Of a stretch of 64,000 nt of DNA, positions 8,657 to 17,908 are shown piece after piece. The notes under the pieces are model-generated. The model saw only the letters and a list, made by a program, of their open reading frames with translations. It did not search any database and was not told the origin of the DNA. The position numbers and the translations under genes are program-made. This DNA is from DATNPX01 sp036702975 (lineage in GTDB: Bacteria > Cyanobacteriota > Vampirovibrionia > Obscuribacterales > Obscuribacteraceae): contig DATNPX010000054.1 of assembly GCA_036702975.1 (NCBI GenBank), positions 1 through 64,000 on the forward strand, written 5' to 3'. Position 1 is the first letter of the stretch, and the number at the start of each line of letters is the position of its first letter.

Positions 8657-9967
8657 ATGTCCATGTTTCTGTACTACTGCGTTGCGTTTACCGTTCTGGT
8701 AATTGCTTCACCCTTGCTGTTATTCAAGGCAAAAGCGAGAGCCGGACTGTTTCAGAAACTTGGATTAATACCTGCGGAATTTAAAATTCAAGACAACTCA
8801 GTTTGGTTTCACGCAGTTTCGATGGGTGAGTTCCACGCGATCAAAACATTGTTGCGTGATTTTCACGACAAACATCCGCAAGTGCCTGTTGTAGTTTCGA
8901 CGACAACCGCGACTGGCCAGTCTCTTGCGAAGGAAACTGTTGGCTCATGGGCGCAAGTTATATATATGCCCTTTGATCTGCCTTGGACTGTCTGCAAATG
9001 GTTAGATCGAGCACAGCCGTCGCTGATAGTAATCTCCGAAACTGAGATATGGCCTGGTCTTGCATATCAGTGTAAGCAAAGGGGTATCTCACTTGTCGTC
9101 GTGAACGGAAGGATCTCGCCGCGCTCCTTCAAACAATACAATCGTTTCAAGTTCTTTTTTAGCAAGGTTCTGCGTAACTTTTCCGCATTTGGTGTGCAAG
9201 CTGAGACTGAGGCTGAAAGATATCGTTCACTAGCCGAATCGCCTCAGGTAGATGTGCGAGTTTTGGGTAATTTGAAACTCGATGGGTTGCACGCCCACTC
9301 ACAGAGTGTTACTGACGAACTACGCGCATCGCTCGGCTTGGAAAAGGTGTCCCCTGTTATCGTTGCCGGCTCCACGCATGAGGGTGAGGAGAGCGCAGTT
9401 CTTGATGCGTTTATACAAGCGCGCAAAGAACATCCCAACCTCAAATTGATCGTTGTGCCGCGTCACCCTGAACGCTTCGACCGAGCCGCCGAAATCGTAA
9501 AAAAAACCGGGCTTGCCTTGAGCCGATATTCTCTCGGTGAGAATTTTTCCAGCGGTGCCGATGTCTTGTTGATTGATGCAATGGGACTGCTAACGAAGCT
9601 CTATTCGGTCGCCAGTGTAGCTTTTGTTGGTGGCAGCATCGCTCCTATTGGCGGTCACAACCTCATGGAACCTTATTTGTATAAAGTGCCAGTGATCTGT
9701 GGTCCAAACATTCAAAAGACTCGTGATACCGCCTCACAGCTGCAGCAGAAGAATGCTTTGTTTGTTGTCGCTGATGCAAGCGGTGTTGGAGAAAAGCTCT
9801 GCTATCTTCTGAACTCCGAAGCGGAGAGGGTGTCAATGGGCGAGCGCGGTAATCAATTTCTTCTTGTCAGCCGCGGCGCCACAGAAAGAGCTCTATCTTT
9901 CATCGAGGAGTTTATGCAACCATCTCAAGCTGCCACGGCACAAATGAAGATGCCGACTGTTTCATGA
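8657..9967 (+). CDS. waaA: 3-deoxy-D-manno-octulosonic acid (Kdo) transferase
   Basis: A GT30 membrane-associated glycosyltransferase that adds Kdo from CMP-Kdo to the lipid A precursor on the cytoplasmic face of the inner membrane. An N-terminal membrane anchor is followed by HAVSMGEFHA with the catalytic-type glutamate (E58), then SETEIWPGL, and the nucleotide-side motif APIGGHNLMEP. Length (436 residues) is normal. I chose ATG 8657; ATG 8663 (MFLYY) is equally good and an upstream TTG at 8630 is less likely. No strong ribosome-binding site is seen. It is the first gene of a waaA-lpxK-MFS operon (9-base and 3-base gaps), which shows that the cell makes Kdo-lipid A. Confidence 0.92.
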   Translation: MSMFLYYCVAFTVLVIASPLLLFKAKARAGLFQKLGLIPAEFKIQDNSVWFHAVSMGEFHAIKTLLRDFHDKHPQVPVVVSTTTATGQSLAKETVGSWAQVIYMPFDLPWTVCKWLDRAQPSLIVISETEIWPGLAYQCKQRGISLVVVNGRISPRSFKQYNRFKFFFSKVLRNFSAFGVQAETEAERYRSLAESPQVDVRVLGNLKLDGLHAHSQSVTDELRASLGLEKVSPVIVAGSTHEGEESAVLDAFIQARKEHPNLKLIVVPRHPERFDRAAEIVKKTGLALSRYSLGENFSSGADVLLIDAMGLLTKLYSVASVAFVGGSIAPIGGHNLMEPYLYKVPVICGPNIQKTRDTASQLQQKNALFVVADASGVGEKLCYLLNSEAERVSMGERGNQFLLVSRGATERALSFIEEFMQPSQAATAQMKMPTVS

Positions 9968-9976
9968 TCCGGGAAT

Positions 9977-11095
9977 ATGACTACTGCGAAATCATCTAAC
10001 AATTCAACCCATTACTCCCCGCAGGGCGCCTTGCGCACACTGCTCATGCCCGCTGCTGTTACCTATGGCGCCGGCTCGCTCGTTCGCGTGATGGCGTATG
10101 CAACCGGAATAATTCCTAGATATAAGGCACCGGTGCCGGTGCTCAGCCTGGGAAACTTGACGCTTGGAGGGACTGGCAAGACACCTATCGCCATAGATCT
10201 AGCGCGAAAATTGGTGATGGCCGGGTTCAGACCCGCGGTGCTCAGTCGAGGCTATAAAAGAAAATCCAAAGACGACTATGTTGTCGTCTCTGATGGTTCT
10301 ACTATTCTTGCTTCATGTGAAGATTCAGGAGATGAGCCATTTCTTATCGCGTCCAGTGTTAAAGGAGCTGTAGTAATTGTTGGAGCCAGTCGCGTTCAGA
10401 CGGCCGAAGTCGCATGCAATGAACTTGCTTGCAACGTGATTGTGCTTGACGATGCTTTTCAGCATCTCAAGATCAAGCGAGATGCTGACATCGTTCTCTG
10501 GGATTACAACGATGATATAGAGCAGCAATCCCTTCTCCCGGCAGGCCGCTTGCGTGAACCCCTCGCTGCTCTCAATCGTGCTTCATCGGTCGTAATCACA
10601 AAAGTGCCGCAGGTGCCAGACCCCGGACGTCTGGAGCGGTTCAGCCGCGTTATCCATCAATACAACCGCACCGCCACCATTGGTCTCGTTCGCTTCAATG
10701 CCAATAAAGTTGTTACTTTTGACGACAGCCACGTAATCTCAACACTGGCCAACAGCGACGACATTTGCAGCCTGCCCGCACGAGCGCTCGCTTTTTGTGG
10801 TCTGGCCAGACCAGAACCGTTTTACGCGGAGCTGCAACGGCTGAACGTGGAGATAGTCGACCGCGTCTCTTTCGGCGACCACCATTGGTATTCGGAAAGC
10901 GATGTTTCTCGATTAAATGAACGTGCTAGCCGGCACAATGCAGCAGGCTTCATCACTACAGAGAAGGATATTGTCAAGTTTTTCGATTTGAAGCACCATT
11001 TATCGCTGCCTCTTCATGCGATCGGCCTTAGCACTGAGTGGATCGGCACGCCACCGGATGCGATGCAAGAGATTCTAGCGAAAGGACCGAGATAG
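9977..11095 (+). CDS. lpxK: Tetraacyldisaccharide 4'-kinase
   Basis: LpxK phosphorylates the 4' position of the lipid A disaccharide at the inner membrane, giving lipid IVA, the acceptor used by WaaA. The Walker A motif GNLTLGGTGKTP is at residues 59-70, followed by the family motifs LSRGYKR, VIVLDDAFQH (DDAFQH at 158-163) and LLPAGRLREP (187-196). 372 residues is slightly longer than the usual 330-350. It lies 9 bases after waaA and 3 bases before the MFS gene, so the three are probably co-transcribed. Confidence 0.93.
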   Translation: MTTAKSSNNSTHYSPQGALRTLLMPAAVTYGAGSLVRVMAYATGIIPRYKAPVPVLSLGNLTLGGTGKTPIAIDLARKLVMAGFRPAVLSRGYKRKSKDDYVVVSDGSTILASCEDSGDEPFLIASSVKGAVVIVGASRVQTAEVACNELACNVIVLDDAFQHLKIKRDADIVLWDYNDDIEQQSLLPAGRLREPLAALNRASSVVITKVPQVPDPGRLERFSRVIHQYNRTATIGLVRFNANKVVTFDDSHVISTLANSDDICSLPARALAFCGLARPEPFYAELQRLNVEIVDRVSFGDHHWYSESDVSRLNERASRHNAAGFITTEKDIVKFFDLKHHLSLPLHAIGLSTEWIGTPPDAMQEILAKGPR

Positions 11096-11098
11096 TCG

Positions 11099-12310
11099 AT
11101 GACGTCGTCTAATCCAGTTGCAGTACAGGAGGAAGCCGGCGAACCGTTTGTTCGCGATCAGTTACAGTGGCTCAGCTATGTTTTAGTAGGCGTCTATTGT
11201 TATCTGATCGCCGCATTTGGCCCCGTGATGCCACTACTAGCCGGCGAACTTCATTTTAATTACACGCTTACCGCTGCACACTTTAGTGCGTATGCTCTTG
11301 GCGTTCTTACAGCCGGTTCAACAGGCGATAAGTTCATGAGCCGCTTTGGTCGCAATACGGTGCTTTGGGGATGTTCTTTTTTTATGCTTCTAGGTACCGT
11401 GCTTATAATCTCCGCGCACCATCCGCTATTCACCATTATTGGTGCTTGGATGGTCGGTTGCACCGGCAGTATCATGGGTCAGGCGAACACGACGATTATG
11501 GCCGACCGGTTCAAAGAACACAGGGCCGTTTCGATCACTGAACTAAATATTGCCGGCAGTCTGTTTTGTTGCCTGGCTCCGCTCGTCGTCAGTACATGCG
11601 TCCGTACGAATGTCGGGTGGCGCATGGTTTTCGTTCTACCCATGGTGCTTGTCATCGGCTTATATGTGCGTTTCAAAAATGCAGCCAGAGCGTTTAACAA
11701 GAAAGAGGCAACTACCCTCAAGAAGCAGCAGCTTCCTTCCATCTATTGGGCATTTTGGACTGTGATACTGCTAAGCGTTGCTGGTGAATGGTCGATTGTA
11801 TTCTGGGCCACTGATTTTATGATGCACGTGAACAACTTCCGAGAGGCTGATGCGTCGCTGGCGGTTAGTGTCTTTCTTTCGGCGATGCTGACAGGCCGGG
11901 TAATTGGAAGCAGGCTTTCTCGATGGTTACATGTGCGAGACATCTTGCAGACGTCTGCCGTTTTGGGATTGCTAGGCTTCCTCATCTTCTGGCTGGCTAA
12001 AGCACCCTGGTTTAGCCTCGTCGGACTTTTCGTTGCCGGACTGGGACAGTCCAACGTCTATCCGTTGACTTTTGCTTCCGCCATCAATTCTGGTGCTGGC
12101 CAGACGAACAGTGCAACATCTCGATTGTCGCTGGCGAGTGGCACCGCGAACTTGTGCACACCGATCCTTATGGGTTTCATCGCCGACCGCAGCGGTATTT
12201 TTAACGCATATGCGGTTGTGGCGGTATTATGGACTCTGGTTATTGTGTTGGTATTTACAGCAAACCGGCTGGCTGCAAAAAAATCGGAAAGCGCTAAAGA
12301 GGCGGCTTAG
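11099..12310 (+). CDS. MFS transporter in the lipid A operon
   Basis: 403 residues with about 12 predicted helices. Motif A is degenerate (GSTGDKFMSRFGRN) and the second half shows TGRVIGSRLSRW. The ATG is 3 bases after the lpxK stop, so it is translated from the same message. Its placement suggests, but does not show, a link to envelope biogenesis; it could equally be an unrelated metabolite permease. The family within MFS was not recognised. Confidence 0.8.
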   Translation: MTSSNPVAVQEEAGEPFVRDQLQWLSYVLVGVYCYLIAAFGPVMPLLAGELHFNYTLTAAHFSAYALGVLTAGSTGDKFMSRFGRNTVLWGCSFFMLLGTVLIISAHHPLFTIIGAWMVGCTGSIMGQANTTIMADRFKEHRAVSITELNIAGSLFCCLAPLVVSTCVRTNVGWRMVFVLPMVLVIGLYVRFKNAARAFNKKEATTLKKQQLPSIYWAFWTVILLSVAGEWSIVFWATDFMMHVNNFREADASLAVSVFLSAMLTGRVIGSRLSRWLHVRDILQTSAVLGLLGFLIFWLAKAPWFSLVGLFVAGLGQSNVYPLTFASAINSGAGQTNSATSRLSLASGTANLCTPILMGFIADRSGIFNAYAVVAVLWTLVIVLVFTANRLAAKKSESAKEAA

Positions 12311-12334
12311 AACAAAAAGTCTAAAACTCAAGAA

Positions 12335-12637
12335 CTAGACAAGAAACATATTGCGAGTAACAGTGTGGCTTCCGCCAAAGAAGCTTGAAGCTCCCTGGAT
12401 GACGACCAAATGCTTACCTTCCATCTTTTGTGACACGATGAACATCGGCTCTGAGCACTGAGTTTTGCCGCTCATTCGTTCATTGAGGGTATCGACGAGA
12501 ACTACGGCTCCGTTGTCCATGCTTTGTGCTGTCTTGCGGAACAGCTCGAGAAATTGGTCGAACATGCCGGAGCCGAGAAGCTGCATCAAATCGTCAGCTG
12601 CCTCCGTTACTTCCGCTTGTGGAACGTCTTTAACCAT
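12335..12637 (-). CDS. Small conserved-looking protein of unknown function
   Basis: A 100-residue, mixed alpha/beta, probably soluble protein with no signal peptide or membrane segment. The C-terminal half alternates hydrophobic and polar residues (EPMFIVSQKMEGKHLVVIQG), which suggests beta strands. It is convergent with the MFS gene and 117 bases downstream of the lrp-like gene on the same strand, so it may be read from that transcript. I do not recognise it. Confidence 0.5.
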   Translation of the reverse strand: MVKDVPQAEVTEAADDLMQLLGSGMFDQFLELFRKTAQSMDNGAVVLVDTLNERMSGKTQCSEPMFIVSQKMEGKHLVVIQGASSFFGGSHTVTRNMFLV

Positions 12638-12754
12638 ACCATCGCCCCCAATCTATGGCTTCTAATTACTATTCCCTATAGGCATGGTTTTTAACAAGGA
12701 TTGCATCGATTTCAGTGGTGTTTACCGCCTTCTTGAGACGGAGTTTTCAAGTGT

Positions 12755-13207
12755 TCATTTCACCAGGCGTGGAGTCAGTCCACGCTCGAGAGGAACGCTC
12801 AGAACGACGCTGGTAATTGTCTTGGTCACACCTTTCACCGTTCTAAGATTGTCTAGCAATAAACCGAGAGCTGCTGGATCTGAGGTGCGTACTTTTAAGA
12901 GCAAACATTCTTCTCCAGCGACGTTGTATATCTCCTCTACTTCCGGAAACTGTGAGATCCCTTCGCAAAGTTCAGCGTTTGATGCGCCTTCAGTCGTAAT
13001 GCGCACAAAAGCACATAGACGTAACCCTAACAAGCTCCCGTCGATATCGATGTTGTATGCCCTTATCACTCCCGTTTGTTCGAGTTTCTTTACCCGGGCG
13101 TGCACTGACGGTGCTGATAGATTCAGTTCCTCTGCCAGTTCCGAATATTTCTTTTTAGCGTCTTTTTTCAGAACGGCTAATAGTTTTTGGTCAATCTCAT
13201 CGATCAT
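12755..13207 (-). CDS. Lrp/AsnC-family transcriptional regulator
   Basis: 150 residues. An N-terminal AsnC-type helix-turn-helix begins with DEIDQKLLAVLKKDAKKKYS, followed by SELAEELNLSAPSVHARVKK (residues 5-45). A C-terminal RAM ligand-binding and oligomerisation domain follows (about 65-145), with the typical FPEVEEIYNVAGEECLLLKV stretch. Such proteins sense amino acids or related metabolites. It is divergent from an EamA-family exporter, with two matching palindromes in between. A circuit controlling amino-acid export, as in many Lrp/EamA pairs, is a fair inference. Confidence 0.88.
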   Translation of the reverse strand: MIDEIDQKLLAVLKKDAKKKYSELAEELNLSAPSVHARVKKLEQTGVIRAYNIDIDGSLLGLRLCAFVRITTEGASNAELCEGISQFPEVEEIYNVAGEECLLLKVRTSDPAALGLLLDNLRTVKGVTKTITSVVLSVPLERGLTPRLVK

Positions 13208-13231
13208 GCTGGGTCTCGTCAGTAGGTTTAA

Positions 13232-13244
13232 CTAATTTGGTTAG
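13232..13244. promoter_or_regulatory. Putative Lrp operator, regulator-proximal
   Basis: CTAATTTGGTTAG has the form CTAA-N5-TTAG. It lies 25 bases upstream of the lrp-like ATG and matches in form the site at 13311-13323. Autoregulation by the Lrp-family protein is inferred. Confidence 0.45.
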
Positions 13245-13304
13245 GACTTTCAATCTGTTAGTATCTTTTGTTGATTTATTGTATCGCGTTAGGCAAATCG
13301 AGAG

Positions 13305-13323
13305 TATAGTCTAATTGAATTAG
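13305..13323. promoter_or_regulatory. Putative -10 element and Lrp operator of the EamA gene
   Basis: TATAGT (13305-13310) is followed directly by CTAATTGAATTAG (13311-13323), a perfect 6-bp inverted repeat around a central G with the same CTAA-N5-TTAG form as 13232-13244. The site would cover the start point of transcription of the exporter gene at 13357. No good -35 box was found at the right distance, which fits an activator-dependent promoter. Confidence 0.45.
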
Positions 13324-13356
13324 GTTGCTGTTCGGTAGGTGTCTGGAAGGTGTCCC

Positions 13357-14340
13357 ATGCCCAAAACTTGTTTCAAGCCGCAGTTGCTGAGGTTGGTTTT
13401 TGCTTTTGCCGCGGTCTATATAATTTGGGGTTCGACCTACTTAGGCATTAAAGTCGCGCTTGAGAGTATGCCTCCATTCTTCATGGTGGGCGCCAGGTTT
13501 TTAATCGCTGGCTTGGTCATGTTCGGTTGGACCCTAATCAAGGGAACCCCGAAACCAGAACCGGCACACCTTCTCTCCACATTGATTTTGGGAGTTTTGC
13601 TTCTAGGTTTCGGCACGACTGGAGTCGTTTTGGCGGAGAGATCTCTTGCCACTGGTTTGGTCTCTCTATTGGTGGCGATGGTGCCTTTGTTCATCGTCTT
13701 GTTTGATTGGCTGAGACCATCGGGTAAAGCGCCCGAAATGCCTGTTATTTTGGGAGTTCTGCTGGGTATCGGTGGATTGGCTTTTCTTCTCGGACCCAAT
13801 AAGTTCATGTCTTTTGGTATCGATATTGGTGCTGTTATGTGTGTTGTTGTCGGTTCTATGGGATCAGCAGCCGGCGCGCTTTATTCTCGCAGCGCCAAAC
13901 TTCCATCCTCGCAGCTGCAGACCGCAGGATTAGAGATGCTCTTTGCCGGCATCGTCCTGTTGTTGATATCGTTTTGTGTCGGTGAGTTCAGTCTCGTTCA
14001 ACACGCACATTTTTCGGAGCGATCGCTTTGGGCTCTTGCTTATCTTGTGGTTTTCGGATCAATGGTGGCATTTTCTGCTTACGTCTGGCTGCTGAAACAA
14101 GTGCATCCTTCGCAAGTTGCTACCTATGCATATGTAAACCCTGTGGTAGCTGTTCTTCTTGGCTGGTCCATGGCTGGCGAGAGCATCACAATGCAGACCG
14201 TTCTTGGTGCGGCCATAATCCTCTCTTCGGTTTGGCTGATCACTCAATCACCTCGCAAACTGGTGATCAAAATTGATCCGGGTAAGACTGTGAAGGTAAA
14301 TGCCGTTACGAAGCGCAAAAAAGAAGAAGCCCTAACTTAA
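13357..14340 (+). CDS. EamA/DMT-family exporter
   Basis: 327 residues with ten hydrophobic helices in two EamA repeats. The first begins YIIWGSTYLGIKVALESMPP, the classic N-terminal signature of YedA/RhaT-type drug/metabolite transporters; the second ends with AYVNPVVAVLLGW and GESITMQTVLGAAIIL. ATG 13357 is chosen because GGAAGG lies 6 bases upstream; a GTG at 13339 is in frame but lies before that site. It is divergent from an Lrp-type regulator that probably controls it. Amino-acid or metabolite efflux is inferred. Confidence 0.88.
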   Translation: MPKTCFKPQLLRLVFAFAAVYIIWGSTYLGIKVALESMPPFFMVGARFLIAGLVMFGWTLIKGTPKPEPAHLLSTLILGVLLLGFGTTGVVLAERSLATGLVSLLVAMVPLFIVLFDWLRPSGKAPEMPVILGVLLGIGGLAFLLGPNKFMSFGIDIGAVMCVVVGSMGSAAGALYSRSAKLPSSQLQTAGLEMLFAGIVLLLISFCVGEFSLVQHAHFSERSLWALAYLVVFGSMVAFSAYVWLLKQVHPSQVATYAYVNPVVAVLLGWSMAGESITMQTVLGAAIILSSVWLITQSPRKLVIKIDPGKTVKVNAVTKRKKEEALT

Positions 14341-14481
14341 ACTGCTTGCGTTTGGAGTTCTTGCCATATTGTCCATGCTAAACTGCGATTATGGTCGCCA
14401 GGAGCGAGCCAGGCTGGCAAAGAGTATGGACCCCTCCTGATATACGAAAACCAAAAGCAAGCTGACGGCTTGACCTGACAT

Positions 14482-15069
14482 ATGCAAAATAGATCTCGCA
14501 GGCGCATTGCGCTCGAAGCCGCTAGATTTCTGGCTGACGGCGTGGAGACCGAATATCTTCATGCTAAGGAGAGGGCGGTTTTATCGCTGGGACTTTCCAG
14601 CCAGACAAGGCTTCCGTCTAACCGAAAGATCAAGGATTGCGTCGGTTTGATTACGCGCGAGGAACTTGGCTCCGATGAAGTTGGACGACGACTTCAAGAG
14701 ATGCGAAAGATCGCGCTTGAGATAATGGCGCTCATTGAAGACTTCGATCCGTATCTAATTGGTAGCGTTCTGACAGGTAGCATCAGCCGCAATTCAGACA
14801 TCGACCTGCATGCTTATTGCGATGACATCGAAAGTTTGACAAACATGCTTGAACACTTTGGCTACGAGGGTCTCGACATTGAATTTGTCGAAAACCGCAA
14901 AGGTCACTTTGTTCACGTGAAGTGGACCGAGAAGAATTATCCAATTGAGATCACTGTTTATCCGTGGACATGGCGCGAGACAATCTTCTATTCCTCGGTC
15001 ACCGGTAAACCGATGAAGCGAATAGGTATTGCTGCGCTGCGGAAAATGATGAAGACAGGAAGCGCTTGA
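14482..15069 (+). CDS. Nucleotidyltransferase-fold protein
   Basis: 195 residues. LIGSVLTGSISRNSDIDLHA (residues 92-110) is the GS-x(9)-D-x-D active-site motif of polymerase-beta-type nucleotidyltransferases, with acidic pair D106/D108. The N-terminal 80 residues are helical and not recognised. A third acidic residue could be E134 (DIEFVE) or E156. This small class includes antibiotic adenylyltransferases and MNT-type antitoxins, but no HEPN partner lies next to it. The substrate is unknown. Confidence 0.7.
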   Translation: MQNRSRRRIALEAARFLADGVETEYLHAKERAVLSLGLSSQTRLPSNRKIKDCVGLITREELGSDEVGRRLQEMRKIALEIMALIEDFDPYLIGSVLTGSISRNSDIDLHAYCDDIESLTNMLEHFGYEGLDIEFVENRKGHFVHVKWTEKNYPIEITVYPWTWRETIFYSSVTGKPMKRIGIAALRKMMKTGSA

Positions 15070-15177
15070 ACGACTTGAGCGTCCGGCCGCCCACCGAAAA
15101 CGCAATGCCAATTGATGAATTGCTGTCCGCTTTGCTATATTGCTTGCAGGCAGGGCTTTTTTGAGTGGCCGATAATC

Positions 15178-16629
15178 TTGAGAAAATTCAACTATCTACA
15201 TTTCTGCTGGGTGCTCGCATTAAGTGCGACTGGCTCTGTTGCTACTTTTGCAGAGAATATAGCACCGCCCTCAGCGGGAACTGTGCCGAGTGCCACGCCT
15301 TCAGGAGTTGCTCCTGCACCTTCTAAGCCTGTTTCTGCACCTGCATCGTTGGCTACGAAGCCGACCACAGCAGCCAAAGGCAAGAAAGCAAGCAAACCGC
15401 AGAAACCCATGACATATTTGCAGCGCGTCAACGCGGCGATCTCGGCAAATCCACATGGGGCTGCCTTGTACCAAAACAGGGCTGCTTATTACATGGCCTT
15501 ACATGACTATAGTAAGGCACTTGCCGACATGAATAAGGCCGTTGCATTGAGCGAGAACGATCCTGAATTTGTCGCTTCACGTGCGCAGCTCTTTCTTACC
15601 ACAAAAGATTTCCAGCACGCAGCACAAGACTTCACGACCGTGCTCAAGTCTAGACCGGGAGACGCAAACATTCGCTACACGCGCAGCACCTGTTATGAAG
15701 CTATTGGCCAGTTCGATAACGCCCTGGCCGATCTAAATCTTCTTCTCAAGACAAACCCGCGCATCGGTTATGTTTACGCTGAACGCGGCAAAATCAATTT
15801 CAAGCAAAAAAATACAACAAAGGCTTTGGCCGATTTTAACGCTGCCCTTTTCTGTAACTATCAGGATGCAGACATGCTTGCGCTCATGTACAAACAATAT
15901 GCCAAAGAGGGGAAGGCTGAGTCTGCGTTGATGCCACTGAATCGCTTGATTGCGCTCTCGCATGACGGTCCGGCGAAGACCGCCTTGTATAGGCAACGTC
16001 TCGAACTTTATCAAAAACTCGAGCATCCTGACCCTAACTTAATTGCTAGCGACCTTCTCAAAATCGCAGATAATGAACCGCAAAACACTGAGGTCAGATA
16101 TCAGTTTGCCGAATCTCAATGGCAACGTCAGCCTGGACTGGCATTACAAGCGTTAGACCAAGCTATCAAACTGGAGCCGACGAACTGTAAGTTTCTGACG
16201 TTACGAGCCCAGTTGGCGGCTGACCACGACCAATTGAATGAAGCTATTGCCGACTCTAGTAAAGCCCTCGAGCTTGATCCACGCAGCGCTATAAATTTTG
16301 CGACGCGTGCTAAAGCTAGATTCTTGGGCAAAAAGTATGCAGAAGCTGTTGCTGATGCCAATTCTGCTTTATCGCTCGATCCGGGCTTGAGTGAGACTTA
16401 TTACTTTAAGGGGGCAGCGCTCCAAGCTATGCGGCAGAATCAAGAGGCTCTTGCTGCTTACAACCAGTACTTGGGAATCAAATCACGAGACACCACGCAC
16501 AACGATGAAGATACTCAGCGTATCGAAGAAGTGCAACGACGTGTCAAGTTTGTTCAAGGCACCATTCAGGCTAGCGAACGAGAGACCGCTGCAAAAGCGG
16601 CTAACGAAGCGGCAAACACAAAAAGATAG
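15178..16629 (+). CDS. Secreted TPR-repeat protein
   Basis: 483 residues from TTG 15178. That start gives a good signal peptide (MRKFNYLHFCWVLALSATG..., cleavage near ATFAEN). An upstream ATG at 15112 is open but adds a non-signal extension. A Pro/Ala/Ser/Thr/Lys-rich linker (about 30-70) precedes about ten tetratricopeptide repeats (for example YQNRAAYYMALHDYSKALAD, then SRAQLFLTTKDFQHAAQDF). The C-terminus is charged. TPR proteins mediate protein contacts in the periplasm or at the outer membrane; the partner is unknown. Confidence 0.75.
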   Translation: MRKFNYLHFCWVLALSATGSVATFAENIAPPSAGTVPSATPSGVAPAPSKPVSAPASLATKPTTAAKGKKASKPQKPMTYLQRVNAAISANPHGAALYQNRAAYYMALHDYSKALADMNKAVALSENDPEFVASRAQLFLTTKDFQHAAQDFTTVLKSRPGDANIRYTRSTCYEAIGQFDNALADLNLLLKTNPRIGYVYAERGKINFKQKNTTKALADFNAALFCNYQDADMLALMYKQYAKEGKAESALMPLNRLIALSHDGPAKTALYRQRLELYQKLEHPDPNLIASDLLKIADNEPQNTEVRYQFAESQWQRQPGLALQALDQAIKLEPTNCKFLTLRAQLAADHDQLNEAIADSSKALELDPRSAINFATRAKARFLGKKYAEAVADANSALSLDPGLSETYYFKGAALQAMRQNQEALAAYNQYLGIKSRDTTHNDEDTQRIEEVQRRVKFVQGTIQASERETAAKAANEAANTKR

Positions 16630-16690
16630 GGGATTACGCTCTGTTTATTTCAGGTCTAATGCAAATTGTCAATGGCTGTAGGAGTGCCAA

Positions 16691-16957
16691 ATGGGAAAGC
16701 GAAAATTGTACGAAGAAGAGCTAGCCGAGGCGCTGGTAGAGGTCGTCAAAGAGATGCGAGACCTGCTCGGATGGTCTCAAAATGACCTGGCGTTGAAAAC
16801 GGGATTTCACAGAAGTTACATAGGTGACTTCGAGCGGGGCATGCGACAGATTTCAATCAAGAATGTAAGTCGATTAGCGCATGGTTTGGGCATCTCTGCT
16901 TCCAAACTGCTGGTAAAAGCTGAAAAAAGAATCGATAAAATTCACTGGCGGCGCTGA
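16691..16957 (+). CDS. XRE-family DNA-binding regulator
   Basis: 88 residues, essentially one Cro/C1-type helix-turn-helix (about 20-78): EMRDLLGWSQNDLALKTGFH, then RSYIGDFERGMRQISIKNVS and RLAHGLGISASKLL. TAGGAG lies 7 bases before ATG. It ends 22 bases before the convergent hydrolase gene and has no toxin-like neighbour. Its targets are unknown. Confidence 0.85.
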   Translation: MGKRKLYEEELAEALVEVVKEMRDLLGWSQNDLALKTGFHRSYIGDFERGMRQISIKNVSRLAHGLGISASKLLVKAEKRIDKIHWRR

Positions 16958-16978
16958 GCACGACATAAAGTCGATTGC

Positions 16979-17908
16979 TTATTTGAGCTCTAGTGATACC
17001 ACACCTGGTTCTTTGATTTCAGGCTTCGCGCTTGTGCTTCCCTTTAAATACTTGTCGAAAAAAGCAATTGAATAGTGATCGACTAAGTTGCGTTGCTCTT
17101 CGTTTCGATTCAAATCTGTCCACGAAAAGTGATTGAATTTGTTGAAATAGACAAAGTATGCCGGAGAAGATGTTTTTTCAAAAGCACCGTTTGGACCTTT
17201 TACGAATGGTGTAATTCCCTTATCGTCTGTTCCACCCTGGTACATAACTGGCACTCCGATGCCACCAAGATTGCCATTTAGCGAATATGGCCAACAGTAT
17301 GGTGAGAGGGCGAGAACGGCCTTTACTGTGGGCAGCCTCCAACTAGGCCAGGCACCGCTCAGGCCAAGCACAGTGTAGCCCCCTAGCGAGTGACCTGCCA
17401 GAGCTATTTTGTTCCAATCGATACGTTTAGTCCAAGCCTGGTCTTGCTGCAATGAAGTGAGTAAATCGACTATGTCTTTTTTCCTATCAACGTAGGTCTG
17501 GTCGCTCCATTGTGCGGCCTTGGCGAAGCTCGTTTGTGGTTTGCTTAACCAACCACCGATCGTCGCTGCATCGTGATGATTCGGTGCGACCACTATGTAG
17601 CCCGCGTTAGCCAGGGCTCGCATCAAAAAGGCGCTTTGCATGTTGCTGCCGTGAAATCCATGCGAAAAGACAATCAGTGGTACTGCTTGGCGTGTATCAG
17701 AAGGTGCCCAAACTGCACAATCAAGCCCGGCAATTTCACAGCGCATGACGCTGCCATCTGCTCGTTCATTCTTGCCGAAGCGATTGCGGAGTCGATCTCT
17801 GATCGGATTCTCAGACCGTACTTGGCTTGTAAACGCTGATGCCGCAAACAACCCGGCTGCAAGTGCCAGAAACGCAACTGTTTGTGCCGCGGATTTTTTT
17901 GAAAACAT
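16979..17908 (-). CDS. Secreted alpha/beta hydrolase (PAF-acetylhydrolase/dienelactone type)
   Basis: 309 residues with an N-terminal signal peptide (MFSKKSAAQTVAFLALAAG...). The oxyanion segment VFSHGFHGS, the nucleophile elbow GHSLGG (S174), an acid in GGTDDKG (D228 or D229) and H260 in FNHFSW complete a catalytic triad. The overall plan resembles platelet-activating-factor acetylhydrolase-like and chlorophyllase-like esterases. It is monocistronic and convergent with the XRE gene. It is distinct from the three S33-type hydrolases further right. The substrate, probably an ester or lipid outside the cytoplasm, is unknown. Confidence 0.8.
   Translation of the reverse strand: MFSKKSAAQTVAFLALAAGLFAASAFTSQVRSENPIRDRLRNRFGKNERADGSVMRCEIAGLDCAVWAPSDTRQAVPLIVFSHGFHGSNMQSAFLMRALANAGYIVVAPNHHDAATIGGWLSKPQTSFAKAAQWSDQTYVDRKKDIVDLLTSLQQDQAWTKRIDWNKIALAGHSLGGYTVLGLSGAWPSWRLPTVKAVLALSPYCWPYSLNGNLGGIGVPVMYQGGTDDKGITPFVKGPNGAFEKTSSPAYFVYFNKFNHFSWTDLNRNEEQRNLVDHYSIAFFDKYLKGSTSAKPEIKEPGVVSLELK

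Noticed and set aside
12684..13235. 183-codon frame on the plus strand
   Set aside because: Antisense to the Lrp-family gene, which has full motif support.
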